Below, piece by piece: positions 1 to 7,681 of a DNA stretch of 33,046 bases (within the stretch, counting starts at the first letter, position 1; each line of letters begins with the position of its first letter). Under the pieces are notes generated by a model. The model was not told the origin of the DNA and ran no database searches. It worked only from the letters and a program-made list of their open reading frames with translations. A program made the position numbers and the translations under genes. The DNA is from Bacteroidota bacterium (GTDB lineage Bacteria > Chloroflexota > Anaerolineae > Aggregatilineales > Phototrophicaceae): contig JAPUDW010000388.1 of assembly GCA_027492915.1 (NCBI GenBank), positions 1 to 33,046 of the forward strand. Direction: 5' to 3'.

Positions 1-1007
1 CGTATACCTAGACCGAAGGGGCGATAAATACCGTTGGTGGCAGCGCAATTATTTAAGCCGTCACCGATGACGCCATGTGATTGATCGACTGTAGCCGTCG
101 CAATATTCACCGAATAAAGACCGCGTGTCGCTAAGTTAATACCCCAGAGCGTTGTGCCATCTTCAGATATATCGAGATCGCCAAGACTTTCTTTACCGGG
201 TGCGTCGAAAAATGTAGAGTCCTGCGCATAAGGATTAATGGCCGGATCAGCAGTATGGTTGGTCGCCCCTGCACCAGTTACAACAGCGAACGGTGTAACA
301 TTACCAACACTGTCGATGGCATAAATTTGTCCGCGCCCGCCCGGCCCATATTCAGCTTGGCGTTTAGCAAAGGCAGAGGCAAAAATCGTGCCGGTTGAAC
401 GTTGGTATGCTAAACCCCACACGGGACCGACTTCAACGTCAGTTGCGAGATCGTTTATACCACCGGTGCCATCATAATTATGCGATACAACACTACCTTG
501 CCCTGTAGTTTGAGCGCCTAACTTAAAGCAGGTCGTAATGATTTGCAGGTTCGGGGAAGCGAGACAGTAATCGCTAGGACGGTTGATACCGTAGTTCGCA
601 ACACCGCCCGCGTTTACAAATTGCACGGATGTTCCTGAACCAGTACCAAATGCACCAGCTTCATAGGTACCGGGCAGGCCGGTAAATTCCAGCCGAACGC
701 GTGTTTCTGCCCCACCCCAATTAATGGTGTAACTACCGTTTGCGGCGGTTGTCGTTGTGCCAAGGCTCAGGGGCGCGGCAGCCGTGGCATTGCCATAGGC
801 GTTAACAGTCACGCCCGCTACACCCGGTTCATTTGCATCTTGTGTACCGTTCGCGTTATAGTCGCGGAATACAATACCAGTAGCACTGCCTGCTGCAAGC
901 GCCACTCCACTGACCGATACAACAAGTAAAAGTGTCAGACTCAGCAAAACCACCCAAAATGACGCATTCTTACGTTTTATAGAATGATACTTTCCAGAAC
1001 GTGACAT
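1..1007 (-). CDS. Secreted SdrD_B-domain surface protein, C-terminus cut by window edge
   Basis: The reading frame opens with ATG at 1007-1005, preceded on the minus strand by GGAGA with a 6-nt spacer, and stays open to base 1, so only the first ~335 residues are seen. Residues 1-40 look like a signal peptide: a basic start (MSRSGKYHSIKRK), a long hydrophobic stretch (VVLLSLTLLLVVSVSGV) and an ALA-AG cleavage site. A short SdrD_B/Cna-B-like domain follows (GIVFRDYNANGTQDANEPG, then GVTVNAY), the typical opening of SD-repeat beta-sandwich domains. The rest, with phrases such as GPVWGLAYQR and LGDLDISEDGTTLWGINL, resembles a beta-propeller of the kind that follows SdrD_B in bacterial surface proteins. 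It is probably exported and exposed or secreted. An anchor, if any, lies outside the window. Confidence 0.8.
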   Translation of the reverse strand, partial: MSRSGKYHSIKRKNASFWVVLLSLTLLLVVSVSGVALAAGSATGIVFRDYNANGTQDANEPGVAGVTVNAYGNATAAAPLSLGTTTTAANGSYTINWGGAETRVRLEFTGLPGTYEAGAFGTGSGTSVQFVNAGGVANYGINRPSDYCLASPNLQIITTCFKLGAQTTGQGSVVSHNYDGTGGINDLATDVEVGPVWGLAYQRSTGTIFASAFAKRQAEYGPGGRGQIYAIDSVGNVTPFAVVTGAGATNHTADPAINPYAQDSTFFDAPGKESLGDLDISEDGTTLWGINLATRGLYSVNIATATVDQSHGVIGDGLNNCAATNGIYRPFGLGI

Positions 1008-1517
1008 AGCATTTCTCCAAGTGGGTCATTGCACATGATGACCGTAATTTGGACCTCGAATATAGAATAATTGAATATAAACTAATTAAAGATTCCGTAA
1101 TAGTATAACCTGTCAAGTAATTTTCGCACATTGACTAAAGTCATGGTGTAATGACCGAGACTTTGCTAATCCTTATATCCAATTTGATTGCATGAAAGGT
1201 TTAGGATCAGGAAAAATATTATTCAAGAATATCATCCTCCTAAAATGATGACACGCCTTATTCGATAGATACCTCCACATTGTGAATTTATTCTCAATAA
1301 CACGTGTATACCAAAACTTTAAAAACGCGATTTAAGCCACTTTATAATCTACAGTGCTGTCATCGTAGGCAAAAACCACACACCACGGTTAAAACCACCC
1401 CCACAACTTATTTCTGACCCTTTGCAGGCTGCACTCGCTGCCCACTTTAGACGATATTACAACTATTCGTTCTCAGTGCCCAAGATTACAGTGCTTTTGG
1501 AAATGAGTTCAGGGAAC
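1008..1517. other. Intergenic AT-rich region upstream of the SdrD_B gene
   Basis: About 510 bases hold no convincing gene. On the minus strand a perfect TTGACA lies at 1116-1111, about 100 bases before the SdrD_B start, but no good -10 hexamer sits 16-18 bases downstream of it. A small palindrome, TGACTAAAGTCA, lies at 1132-1143 just upstream of that hexamer and could be an operator. AGGAT at 1203-1207 and ATCCT at 1234-1238 form a short, weak inverted repeat. The base composition is clearly more AT-rich than the genes around it. Confidence 0.4.
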
Positions 1518-4007
1518 TTAATATGCTGGCATTAGGGAAACCTCTCCTTCGACTTGCGTTCGCAAGATTTCCTCAGCGTTCGCGATGAACGACAAGTACT
1601 TGGACTGCGCGAGACGCTTGAGCCAGTCGGCTGCTGACTCTCCTTTTGAAATATTATTGTTTTGCAATTTATTAATCGATAATTCACTGCTCTCGGATCT
1701 TAATAGCGAAATAAAGAAGCCAGCCGGAGAACGCACCTGACTACGGTTTTGTAACGCCCTCATCGCTTTCTCAACCACACTGGTTCCAAATTGTTGAACC
1801 AACTTACGTGCATTCGCAAAGCTCAACCCTTTTACGCGCGCCTGCATCACACCGACTAATGCCTCTGAATTAGGCAGCAATTTAGGTGATTGATTTACTG
1901 CCGGAAACTGCGCGTCATGCTGTGCTTGGCGATGACTATGATGGCGGGCGTGCCACCATGCTTTTAGTGCCTGTGCGTCACGCCAGATTATCGCTGGAAC
2001 GACCTCCCACACGGGCGTAGCGTCACAACGCGTACACAGTTCAGGCGCATCAGGACTGATATGAAAATCAAGACAATGCGGGCATATCCAGAAAGTAGGT
2101 TCAAGGTTAGGCGTCGGAATTCCGACGCTGAATTGGTTTTGAGGTTGATCTAAACTCGCAGTTCGTGTTTCTTGAGTGGGATTGAATGCAGCTATATGCC
2201 CAGTGTGCTGGTCAAGTGCAGGCGTCGGAATTCCGACACTATCAACCGATGGCGGTGATTGATGTATGTACGTTGATTGATCTTGTCGCAAAATAGTCGC
2301 CCATTCACTTTCAAGCGTCGGAATTCCGACACTTGGGTGTTTGACCTCATAGCGATTGACCTGTTGATGCTTGAGCAGAACTAAGTTGCCTTGCTTAAGT
2401 AATCGCAGTGCGATGCCTCTTAAAGCCGGATAACGTTTACCGTCAACAGTCTGGATAAACACACCAAACGCACTATCACGTTGGTCTTCAGGCAAGGTAC
2501 CGGCCATTGCCCAAGATAAAACCTGCTCGGCATAAGTTGGCCGCACCTGAATATCCAGTGCAGTTTCGTAACGCCGTGTTGTCCATCGAGAAATCCCTAG
2601 ACGTTTTGATAACCACGCGCGCGGATATGCCCCTGGACGGCGCTCCAACAAGCGTTCGTGCAGCGCCTGACGGTACGCGCGAGGGTTAGCTAGCTCTTGA
2701 GGCTTGATCTCATCAGATCCTGACGGCTGCACACCCAAGAGATGTGCTATTTCTACCGCAGTTGGTATCCGATAAACACGAGCAGGGCGACCACGCTGTT
2801 GAATATTGACTCGCTTTGCACCCCTACTCATCTCGCATGAGTTATTCAGGTTATCCGTATGTGAGGCAGCGTTAGCGTATTCAGGGGGGATGCGGGGGGA
2901 TTGGGCTGCAACAAACACCAATTGATCGCCAATTTTAGTGGACAAAGCATTCATTACGGAACGTCGCCCGATTTTAAACGGACGAACAATTTCACAGATC
3001 GCCGCTTCAGTTAAGGACTGCTGCTCAATACAACCAGACGTATATATAGCGTCCAAGATACGCCCTACTGCTACTGCATCTACTTGCAACAATGCCTCGC
3101 GAGCCGCGTTAGATAGACCGATATTGCTTCTCTGTGCCACTCGACGAGGTTCGCGAGTGTAAGCACTCTGAATAGTTCGCAATGCCTCCTGATAACGACC
3201 TCTATAAGACTCAGACATTAGAGGCTGCTCTATCGCATGAACTGAAGCTAATCGAAGCACCGCTACTTCTTGGCTAATGCCTTGATCACGCGCCGCCAAT
3301 GCCGCCTTGAATAAGGCATGATTACGACCTTTCGAAACATGGTATCGATATACACTTACCAAGTCATCATCAATTCCTAGGCGTCGGAATTCCGACGCTT
3401 GCGCGGTAACAGGCACTTCTACTGACGATGAACATGAACTATTCAACATCAGTTTCAGCCCAGCTAGAAAACGCAGCAGAACACGCAGATCAGCATTTGT
3501 TAGCATGTGGATTGCATAAGGATTTTCCACTTCCCACCGGCTGTTCCCTACATGTGTAGGAGCAGCAACCACGTACGATCCTTCACCTCGCAAGTCTGCG
3601 CCGGGGTAAGCAGCAGTAGGTACAACCAGACCAACAGGTAGTCGAAAATAGAAGTGGGGCAGGCCGCGTGTCCCCGATTTCACAGTGAACGTGTTAGCAA
3701 GATCAGGATGCAGCCGTCGGAATTCCGACGCTACCAGTGCGTCATCTATATCGAGAACAAGGAGCCTTGATACGCGCCCACAGACAATACCGATCCCCAG
3801 ATCATCCTGTCCTGCGAACCAGTCGGCGATGTCACGGTCGGTTGGCGGGGCATGTTGAAAACGCGCCCACTTGATAAGCGGCAACTTTGGCTGCTGTGGA
3901 TTACGCGCACCTTGGAGTGGAATAGTTGAAAAACCGAGGGTTTTATAACGTTTTGCAGCAGATTCGAGTGTTTCTGTGCAAAAACGCCCTAAATCATATC
4001 GATTCAA
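1518..4007 (-). CDS. PrimPol-type DNA primase/polymerase (archaeo-eukaryotic primase superfamily)
   Basis: An 829-residue protein whose first ~200 residues form a bifunctional primase/polymerase domain. Visible motifs are DID at 86-88 (metal-binding motif I, in LVLDIDD), SGTRGLPHFYF with His118 (motif II), and GADLRGEGSYVVAAPT at about 136-151, the usual third conserved block. Such enzymes lay down primers or copy DNA in plasmids, phages and integrative elements. Residues ~500-635 are a Pro/Gln-rich linker, and residues ~640-660 hold a Cys4 zinc finger (CPHC...CTRC). The start is TTG at 4007; no ATG or GTG fits and no clear Shine-Dalgarno is visible, so the start is uncertain. A hairpin (AAATCGCC at 4013-4020 with GGCGATTT at 4028-4035) sits directly before the start and could control initiation. 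The gene follows ParA and ParB on the same strand. The coding sequence contains five copies of an exact palindrome (separate entries). Confidence 0.85.
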   Translation of the reverse strand: MNRYDLGRFCTETLESAAKRYKTLGFSTIPLQGARNPQQPKLPLIKWARFQHAPPTDRDIADWFAGQDDLGIGIVCGRVSRLLVLDIDDALVASEFRRLHPDLANTFTVKSGTRGLPHFYFRLPVGLVVPTAAYPGADLRGEGSYVVAAPTHVGNSRWEVENPYAIHMLTNADLRVLLRFLAGLKLMLNSSCSSSVEVPVTAQASEFRRLGIDDDLVSVYRYHVSKGRNHALFKAALAARDQGISQEVAVLRLASVHAIEQPLMSESYRGRYQEALRTIQSAYTREPRRVAQRSNIGLSNAAREALLQVDAVAVGRILDAIYTSGCIEQQSLTEAAICEIVRPFKIGRRSVMNALSTKIGDQLVFVAAQSPRIPPEYANAASHTDNLNNSCEMSRGAKRVNIQQRGRPARVYRIPTAVEIAHLLGVQPSGSDEIKPQELANPRAYRQALHERLLERRPGAYPRAWLSKRLGISRWTTRRYETALDIQVRPTYAEQVLSWAMAGTLPEDQRDSAFGVFIQTVDGKRYPALRGIALRLLKQGNLVLLKHQQVNRYEVKHPSVGIPTLESEWATILRQDQSTYIHQSPPSVDSVGIPTPALDQHTGHIAAFNPTQETRTASLDQPQNQFSVGIPTPNLEPTFWICPHCLDFHISPDAPELCTRCDATPVWEVVPAIIWRDAQALKAWWHARHHSHRQAQHDAQFPAVNQSPKLLPNSEALVGVMQARVKGLSFANARKLVQQFGTSVVEKAMRALQNRSQVRSPAGFFISLLRSESSELSINKLQNNNISKGESAADWLKRLAQSKYLSFIANAEEILRTQVEGEVSLMPAY
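2111..2330. repeat. Three copies of palindrome GTCGGAATTCCGAC in the primase linker region
   Basis: Exact 14-bp palindromes lie at 2113-2126, 2224-2237 and 2317-2330, spaced 111 and 93 bases apart. The first is part of a perfect 18-bp palindrome, GCGTCGGAATTCCGACGC (2111-2128). In the primase reading frame all three encode S-V-G-I-P-T within the low-complexity linker. Both spacings are multiples of three, so the copies keep frame. Two more copies lie in the same gene in another frame, which argues that the DNA sequence, not the peptide, is what is kept. They could be binding sites for ParB or a replication/regulatory protein. Confidence 0.8.
3383..3396. repeat. Fourth copy of palindrome GTCGGAATTCCGAC
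   Basis: An exact copy inside the primase gene, again flanked as GCGTCGGAATTCCGACGC (3381-3398). Here it is read in a different frame, giving A-S-E-F-R-R at about residues 204-209. It is also preceded by CCTAG (3376-3380), a pentamer that occurs in the arms of the inverted repeat at 4032-4199. Confidence 0.75.
3716..3729. repeat. Fifth copy of palindrome GTCGGAATTCCGAC
   Basis: An exact copy exactly 333 bases from the fourth and in the same reading frame, coding A-S-E-F-R-R at residues 93-98. It lies just after catalytic motif I (DID) of the primase domain, so this copy sits inside the folded catalytic domain rather than a linker. Confidence 0.75.
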
Positions 4008-4031
4008 AGCAAAAATCGCCTTTCTGGGGCG

Positions 4032-4199
4032 ATTTCCTAGAATTTCGACTGATTTCGTGTTAAACTAGCAATTGGGTGTGGGAATTGTTCTGTGATACGA
4101 AACAATTGTTTTTGCTAGTTTGTTAACGCAGACTACATTAGCAATCTTGAAAGTCAGGTTACCAAGCCCGACTTCCTATCTGTCGAAATTCTAGGAAAT
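4032..4199. repeat. 168-bp structured element with perfect 18-bp inverted repeat, possible origin, partition site or MITE
   Basis: ATTTCCTAGAATTTCGAC at 4032-4049 is the exact reverse complement of 4182-4199. Nested inside are a 10-bp inverted repeat (AAACTAGCAA at 4062-4071 with TTGCTAGTTT at 4112-4121) and a 7-bp one (AATTGTT at 4083-4089 with AACAATT at 4101-4107). Outside the arms the symmetry continues imperfectly (TGGGG on the left, CCCCA on the right). The arm segment GAATTTCGAC differs by one base from GAATTCCGAC, half of the palindrome repeated five times in the adjacent primase gene. The element sits between parB and the primase start. It may be a replication origin, a centromere-like partition site, a folded mRNA leader or a MITE; no target-site duplication was seen. 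Confidence 0.7.
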
Positions 4200-4249
4200 A
4201 ATTCCCCAATGGAAACCTGTGTCTTACCAAGATGCAGGTTTCTTTTTTT
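4134..4249 (+). ncRNA. Possible small RNA antisense to the primase leader
   Basis: A terminator points rightward at 4212-4249, yet no plus-strand gene precedes it between base 1 and that point. A weak promoter candidate lies just before it: TTGCTA at 4112-4117, a 16-bp spacer and TACATT at 4134-4139, which would start a transcript of about 100 nt near 4146. Such an RNA would be antisense to the leader of the minus-strand primase mRNA, as in counter-transcript control of plasmid replication. This is inference from position only. Confidence 0.2.
4212..4249 (+). terminator. Rho-independent terminator, plus strand
   Basis: GAAACCTG at 4212-4219 pairs with CAGGTTTC at 4235-4242. An inner TCTT/AAGA extension closes a three-base loop, and the hairpin is followed by seven T residues (4243-4249). 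The T-run lies on the plus strand, opposite to all neighbouring genes. Confidence 0.65.
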
Positions 4250-4454
4250 GTATATGGTTGACCCGTTCGGATGTCCAAAACAGGTTCCCTATTATACCCT
4301 ACCCTCCCCCCTATTACCCCGCTAATTACCAAGTTGAGTCTGCTGGCTAACACGGATTTGATGGGATTCAGGAAGTTGGTTATTTAAGAAGAGGATATAT
4401 TTTGAGGTGCTTAGAATAACTGTTATATATGTATAACAAATTTGGGATAAAATC

Positions 4455-5597
4455 CTATTTTTTCATATTAATGCGTGCGATCTTTTCAACTTCATTTAGC
4501 CACTCACGCATATACTGTATTTCCAAAACGTCCACATCACGGACTCTGCGACTGCCCTCCCCTATCGATTTAATAACCCTCATCATCTTGTTAAATCGAA
4601 AGAGCATTTTGTCAGAAAATGGTGAATCGTCCATTTCTTGGGGTGGGGTAGGGGCAGTAACCGTTTCTGATGAAGTGCCAAGCGATGCCTTACCCGAAGC
4701 CTGATTTAAGGCAAGTCTAATTAAATTTTTAGGGTCGTCTTTGGCTTGTCGAGTAAGCTGCCGAATCCGACCCTGAGTCCAGTTTAAATCGTCAGCAATA
4801 TGCCAGACTTCATCTGGTAAGCGCAGTAAGTCACGATGTTCACGCATTTGGCTTGCAGACTTAAAACCTGCTGCAATCATCAGCGCTTCGCCCGTACCCT
4901 TGGGGGCAGGGTAGAGGTTTCCATCAGCCACCTGTGCATAAAATGTGCGGTCAGATTCGCCCTGCCCTACTGATTGCTCAAATGTTCTGAATTTGTCTCC
5001 ACGATGTTTCTGACAAAGATCCATCAGGAGCAGAGCTAGCTGGCGTGCTTTGCTGATGGCATTTAAATTCGCACGGGCATTATTTTCGCTGGCCTGCCGC
5101 CAAACACTAAACGTTTCAACGACACGGGCAGGGATACGTCCCCATTTTTCTTGTTCATCTTCAAAGTACGTGTTGAGTACGTGATAGGCTAGCCACCGGC
5201 GTTCACCCGTTTCGAGACGGTAGCTATTCCCTTGATTAAAAACCGTGATCGGGTTCGTTAAGCCATGAGAACGAATGTTCGCTGCCATTTCGAGGATCGA
5301 GATGAACGCAGCATCAATTGGCCCCATTTGTTCAGGGCGTGGTGCTTCATCCAGCGCCAGTAGATACGGCTCAATCTTAAAATCCTCGCCACGTTCTTCT
5401 ACGGCGAGGTTATACCAACTATTGAACAGGGCAGGGGTAGTCGAAGGCCGACCATCCCAATAGGCACGTACAGGTGACGGAATGGCGCGGCGCGGTTGCA
5501 ACGGGTCAGGGTAAATGTCAACAATACTAATGGGCTTGGCAACCTGACGACCTGCATCGACTTCAGCAATATTGCCAAAGATAGCAGAGTCCGTCAT
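4455..5597 (-). CDS. parB: ParB-family partition/nucleoid DNA-binding protein
   Basis: About 380 residues from ATG 5597. The N-terminal ParB/Srx domain begins with ISIVDIYPDPLQPRR, the usual opening of ParB domains. It continues through IRSHGLTNPITVF and YRLETGERRWLAY, the conserved GERRWRA-type CTP/arginine-patch region, which here reads GERRWLA. Between these blocks lies an insertion of about 60 residues not seen in short ParBs. A helix-turn-helix part follows (ENNARANLNAISKARQLALL onwards), then a charged C-terminus ending in KKARINMKK-like basic residues. An open frame reaches ATG 5735, but that would overlap parA by 80 bases with a low-quality Arg-rich extension, so 5597 is preferred. 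It probably binds centromere-like sites and works with the ParA encoded just upstream. The GTCGGAATTCCGAC palindromes nearby are candidate targets. Confidence 0.8.
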   Translation of the reverse strand: MTDSAIFGNIAEVDAGRQVAKPISIVDIYPDPLQPRRAIPSPVRAYWDGRPSTTPALFNSWYNLAVEERGEDFKIEPYLLALDEAPRPEQMGPIDAAFISILEMAANIRSHGLTNPITVFNQGNSYRLETGERRWLAYHVLNTYFEDEQEKWGRIPARVVETFSVWRQASENNARANLNAISKARQLALLLMDLCQKHRGDKFRTFEQSVGQGESDRTFYAQVADGNLYPAPKGTGEALMIAAGFKSASQMREHRDLLRLPDEVWHIADDLNWTQGRIRQLTRQAKDDPKNLIRLALNQASGKASLGTSSETVTAPTPPQEMDDSPFSDKMLFRFNKMMRVIKSIGEGSRRVRDVDVLEIQYMREWLNEVEKIARINMKK

Positions 5598-5655
5598 TTC
5601 AGACGTAATAACACCGCCGTTATCAAAAATATTTACATCCCGCCCGCCCCTGCGC

Positions 5656-6447
5656 CTATTTGACACCGCCGATAGCCTCCTGCACGCGATTAACCATTGC
5701 CCACGCATCTTTTGCTGCTTGGCTTTCCTGGGCAAAGCTGAGGACCTGACGACGGATAGCTGCGGCTTCTGCCCAGATCGTGCGCTGGGGAATGGGTTCC
5801 CACACCAGCGAACCGAACTGCTGTTGAAGCTGCTTCAAGTTTTCAGAATGTTCGAGTGTCTTGGTACGATACATAGTCGGCACGATACCCAAAACTTGAA
5901 TATCGGATAGCCCCCACTGCGTACGATGGGCTTCAGCCGCTTGGCGATGCTTGATACTTTCAACTAAACCGTCAAAGCTCAAGTATTCGCAAGTGGTGGG
6001 GTAGAGCACACCATCTGTCGCAATATAGATTGAACCATGCAGCAGTGATGGGGTGGGGGAGGTATCGAAGATCACCAGATCAATCGTATTTTCCAACTCA
6101 TGAAAGCGTTCACTGACCGCAAAAGAGTCCGAAATGGAGTTAGCGATATTCCGCGTTTCGACATTCGATGGCAGCACAAATAATTGACCATTCACGGCCT
6201 GATTCGGGATTTGATATGCCTTGGGCGGAATGAAACGCAGCACCGATTTAAAGGTTGCGTCACGTACCAACAGGTCATACAAACCGGGTTCTTTTTGCAG
6301 ACCAAGCGAAACGGTCGCGTGACCTTGCGGGTCAGCATCCACCAGCAGTACGCGCATCCCACGCACTGCCAATCCTGCCGCGATATGGGTGGCGATGGTT
6401 GTCTTCCCGACTCCGCCTTTTTCGTTGAGCAGCGTAATAATTTTCAT
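5656..6447 (-). CDS. parA: ParA/Soj-type partition ATPase
   Basis: 263 residues with a deviant Walker A motif, KGGVGKTT at 11-18. Walker A' / switch I is VDADPQGHAT at about 37-46, and the switch II/Walker B region is LVIFDTSPTPS. The length is typical of chromosomal Soj-like and type Ib plasmid ParA proteins without an N-terminal regulatory domain. Such ATPases bind DNA non-specifically as ATP dimers and move ParB-bound DNA. The usual catalytic aspartate block DTPPS here reads DTSPTPS. The gene starts at ATG 6447, 11 bases after the stop of the winged-helix gene, and is followed by parB, so the three probably form one operon. Confidence 0.9.
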   Translation of the reverse strand: MKIITLLNEKGGVGKTTIATHIAAGLAVRGMRVLLVDADPQGHATVSLGLQKEPGLYDLLVRDATFKSVLRFIPPKAYQIPNQAVNGQLFVLPSNVETRNIANSISDSFAVSERFHELENTIDLVIFDTSPTPSLLHGSIYIATDGVLYPTTCEYLSFDGLVESIKHRQAAEAHRTQWGLSDIQVLGIVPTMYRTKTLEHSENLKQLQQQFGSLVWEPIPQRTIWAEAAAIRRQVLSFAQESQAAKDAWAMVNRVQEAIGGVK

Positions 6448-6458
6448 GCTAAAAGCCT

Positions 6459-6746
6459 TTACTTACTGACTTTGCTTTCTACGGGTGCGTGGTAAACCCA
6501 TTCGTAGCCGATGGGTGTTCCGTTCGCACGGGACTCAATTTCGACCAGACCCTTATCCTGAAGGAGTTCAAGGAGTGCGATGTCGTAGGGGGTAAGGCGG
6601 CGCTTGCCGATAGCTCGCGCGATGTCCTTCCGGTTCATCCACATACTTTCTGTACCACGTAAAATTTCGAGGAGTTTGTGGGCATGTTCTGTTAACTCGC
6701 TCAACCGGGGTACTGGAGGATGAGTAGGAATAGGAATCTGATTCAT
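6459..6746 (-). CDS. Small winged-helix DNA-binding protein, first gene of the parAB operon
   Basis: About 95 residues from ATG 6746, which has GAGG on the minus strand ahead of it; an open frame extends to 6785 but without a better ribosome site. The sequence shows a helix-turn-helix pattern (MNRKDIARAIGKRRLTPYDIALLELLQDKGLVEIE) followed by a short wing (RANGTPIGYEWVYH), which fits a winged-helix fold. The N-terminus is Pro-rich (IPIPTHPPVPR). No family name is recognised. Its place directly before parA suggests an autoregulator or auxiliary partition factor, by analogy with plasmid operons that open with a small DNA-binding protein. Confidence 0.65.
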   Translation of the reverse strand: MNQIPIPTHPPVPRLSELTEHAHKLLEILRGTESMWMNRKDIARAIGKRRLTPYDIALLELLQDKGLVEIESRANGTPIGYEWVYHAPVESKVSK

Positions 6747-6965
6747 ACTTTCTGCCTCTATACTGCTTACATTCAACATAGGCAAAGAACATTTGAATAC
6801 TACAATAATTTAAACATATATGCAAGCAGTATGAAAAAAGCTGTGATTATTAGCTCTAATCATTTGATAATTAGGCCGCTGACTAGGGATATTCCAAGTG
6901 AGCAACATCAAGTGGATTTTTGCGTATTATTAAATATAAGTTACCGATCAAGTGCAGGAGGCAAT

Positions 6966-7664
6966 GTGGCAAACGTTTTGGATACCGTTATAACGATTGT
7001 AATTGGGACGATAACCGGTGTGGCGAAAGCTGTAACCACCACCGTCAATGTGCTACAGGATTTCTTTTACGTCAAAGTGTCCGGTGTATCGTTTATTGTA
7101 TTGGGCGCTCGCCAAACGGGTAAGACGACTCTCATTGACTGGTTGAAGCACAACATGAGCGCCAAAGGTGAATTCAACCCTGATCCGACTGCTGCCGGTG
7201 GGGATGTTGTGCCGGAGTTCACCACGAAAGTTGGTGATACCTATATGAAGCTGAAGCCTAACCGCGACGTGGGCGGTGAGTATGCGATGTGGGAAACGGA
7301 TTGGGTGGAGCTGTTTCGCGGCGCACGTCCTAACGGCATCCTGTTCATGATCGATCACACCGACCCGTTCTTACAAAAGGACGCGCTGAACTTCGTATTA
7401 CAAATGATTGACGACGAGCCAACCGTGGCTAAATCACTCAAGGCACTTTACATTCTCGTCAATAAATCTGACCTGTGGGGTGATGAAACCACGCTCGACG
7501 AAATTTTGCAGCATTACAAGAACGAGCAGAAGCGCCTCAAAAGCCAAGCCGAGCGTGTGGGCTACAAGTGGGAGATCACCGAAGGCAGTATTACCCGTAA
7601 CCGCGGCGTAACCGAGTTTATGAAGAAGTTCATCAACACACTGCGTCCCGCTGGCGAAAAGTAA
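6966..7664 (+). CDS. Arf/SRPRB-like small GTPase with hydrophobic N-terminus
   Basis: 232 residues from GTG 6966, chosen because AGGAGG lies at 6956-6961; a longer open frame to 6720 would run across the divergent regulator gene. Motifs are P-loop GARQTGKT at 47-54, a possible switch I Thr in DPTAAGG (~75), switch II DVGGE at 101-105, and guanine-specificity NKSD at 166-169. The DVGG form and PT switch resemble Arf, Sar1 and SRP-receptor-beta GTPases more than Ras. Residues 3-37 are hydrophobic to amphipathic (VLDTVITIVIGTITGVAKAV) and may lie on the membrane. The gene is divergent from the parAB operon and 17 bases upstream of a gene for an unfamiliar 211-residue protein, so the two are probably co-transcribed. 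Its partner and signal are unknown. Confidence 0.75.
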   Translation: MANVLDTVITIVIGTITGVAKAVTTTVNVLQDFFYVKVSGVSFIVLGARQTGKTTLIDWLKHNMSAKGEFNPDPTAAGGDVVPEFTTKVGDTYMKLKPNRDVGGEYAMWETDWVELFRGARPNGILFMIDHTDPFLQKDALNFVLQMIDDEPTVAKSLKALYILVNKSDLWGDETTLDEILQHYKNEQKRLKSQAERVGYKWEITEGSITRNRGVTEFMKKFINTLRPAGEK

Positions 7665-7681
7665 GAACGGCAGCTTAAACC

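Noticed and set aside
2113..2330. VGIPT as a protein repeat domain
   Set aside because: The same DNA word appears in the gene in another reading frame as SEFRR, so the repeat is at DNA level.
4083..4107. Canonical parS (TGTTTCACGTGAAACA)
   Set aside because: The TGTTCTGTGATACGAAACA segment resembles it only at the edges; spacing and core do not match, and no true parS was found.
4159..4353. 64-codon minus-strand frame
   Set aside because: It overlaps the terminator and the inverted repeat and shows no protein-like features.
5598..5735. N-terminal extension of ParB to ATG 5735
   Set aside because: It would overlap parA by 80 bases, is Arg-rich shadow coding of parA, and the conserved ParB domain needs only the ATG at 5597.
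6720..6965. Longer start for the GTPase
   Set aside because: It crosses the divergent winged-helix gene, encodes unlikely sequence and has no ribosome site; GTG 6966 follows AGGAGG.
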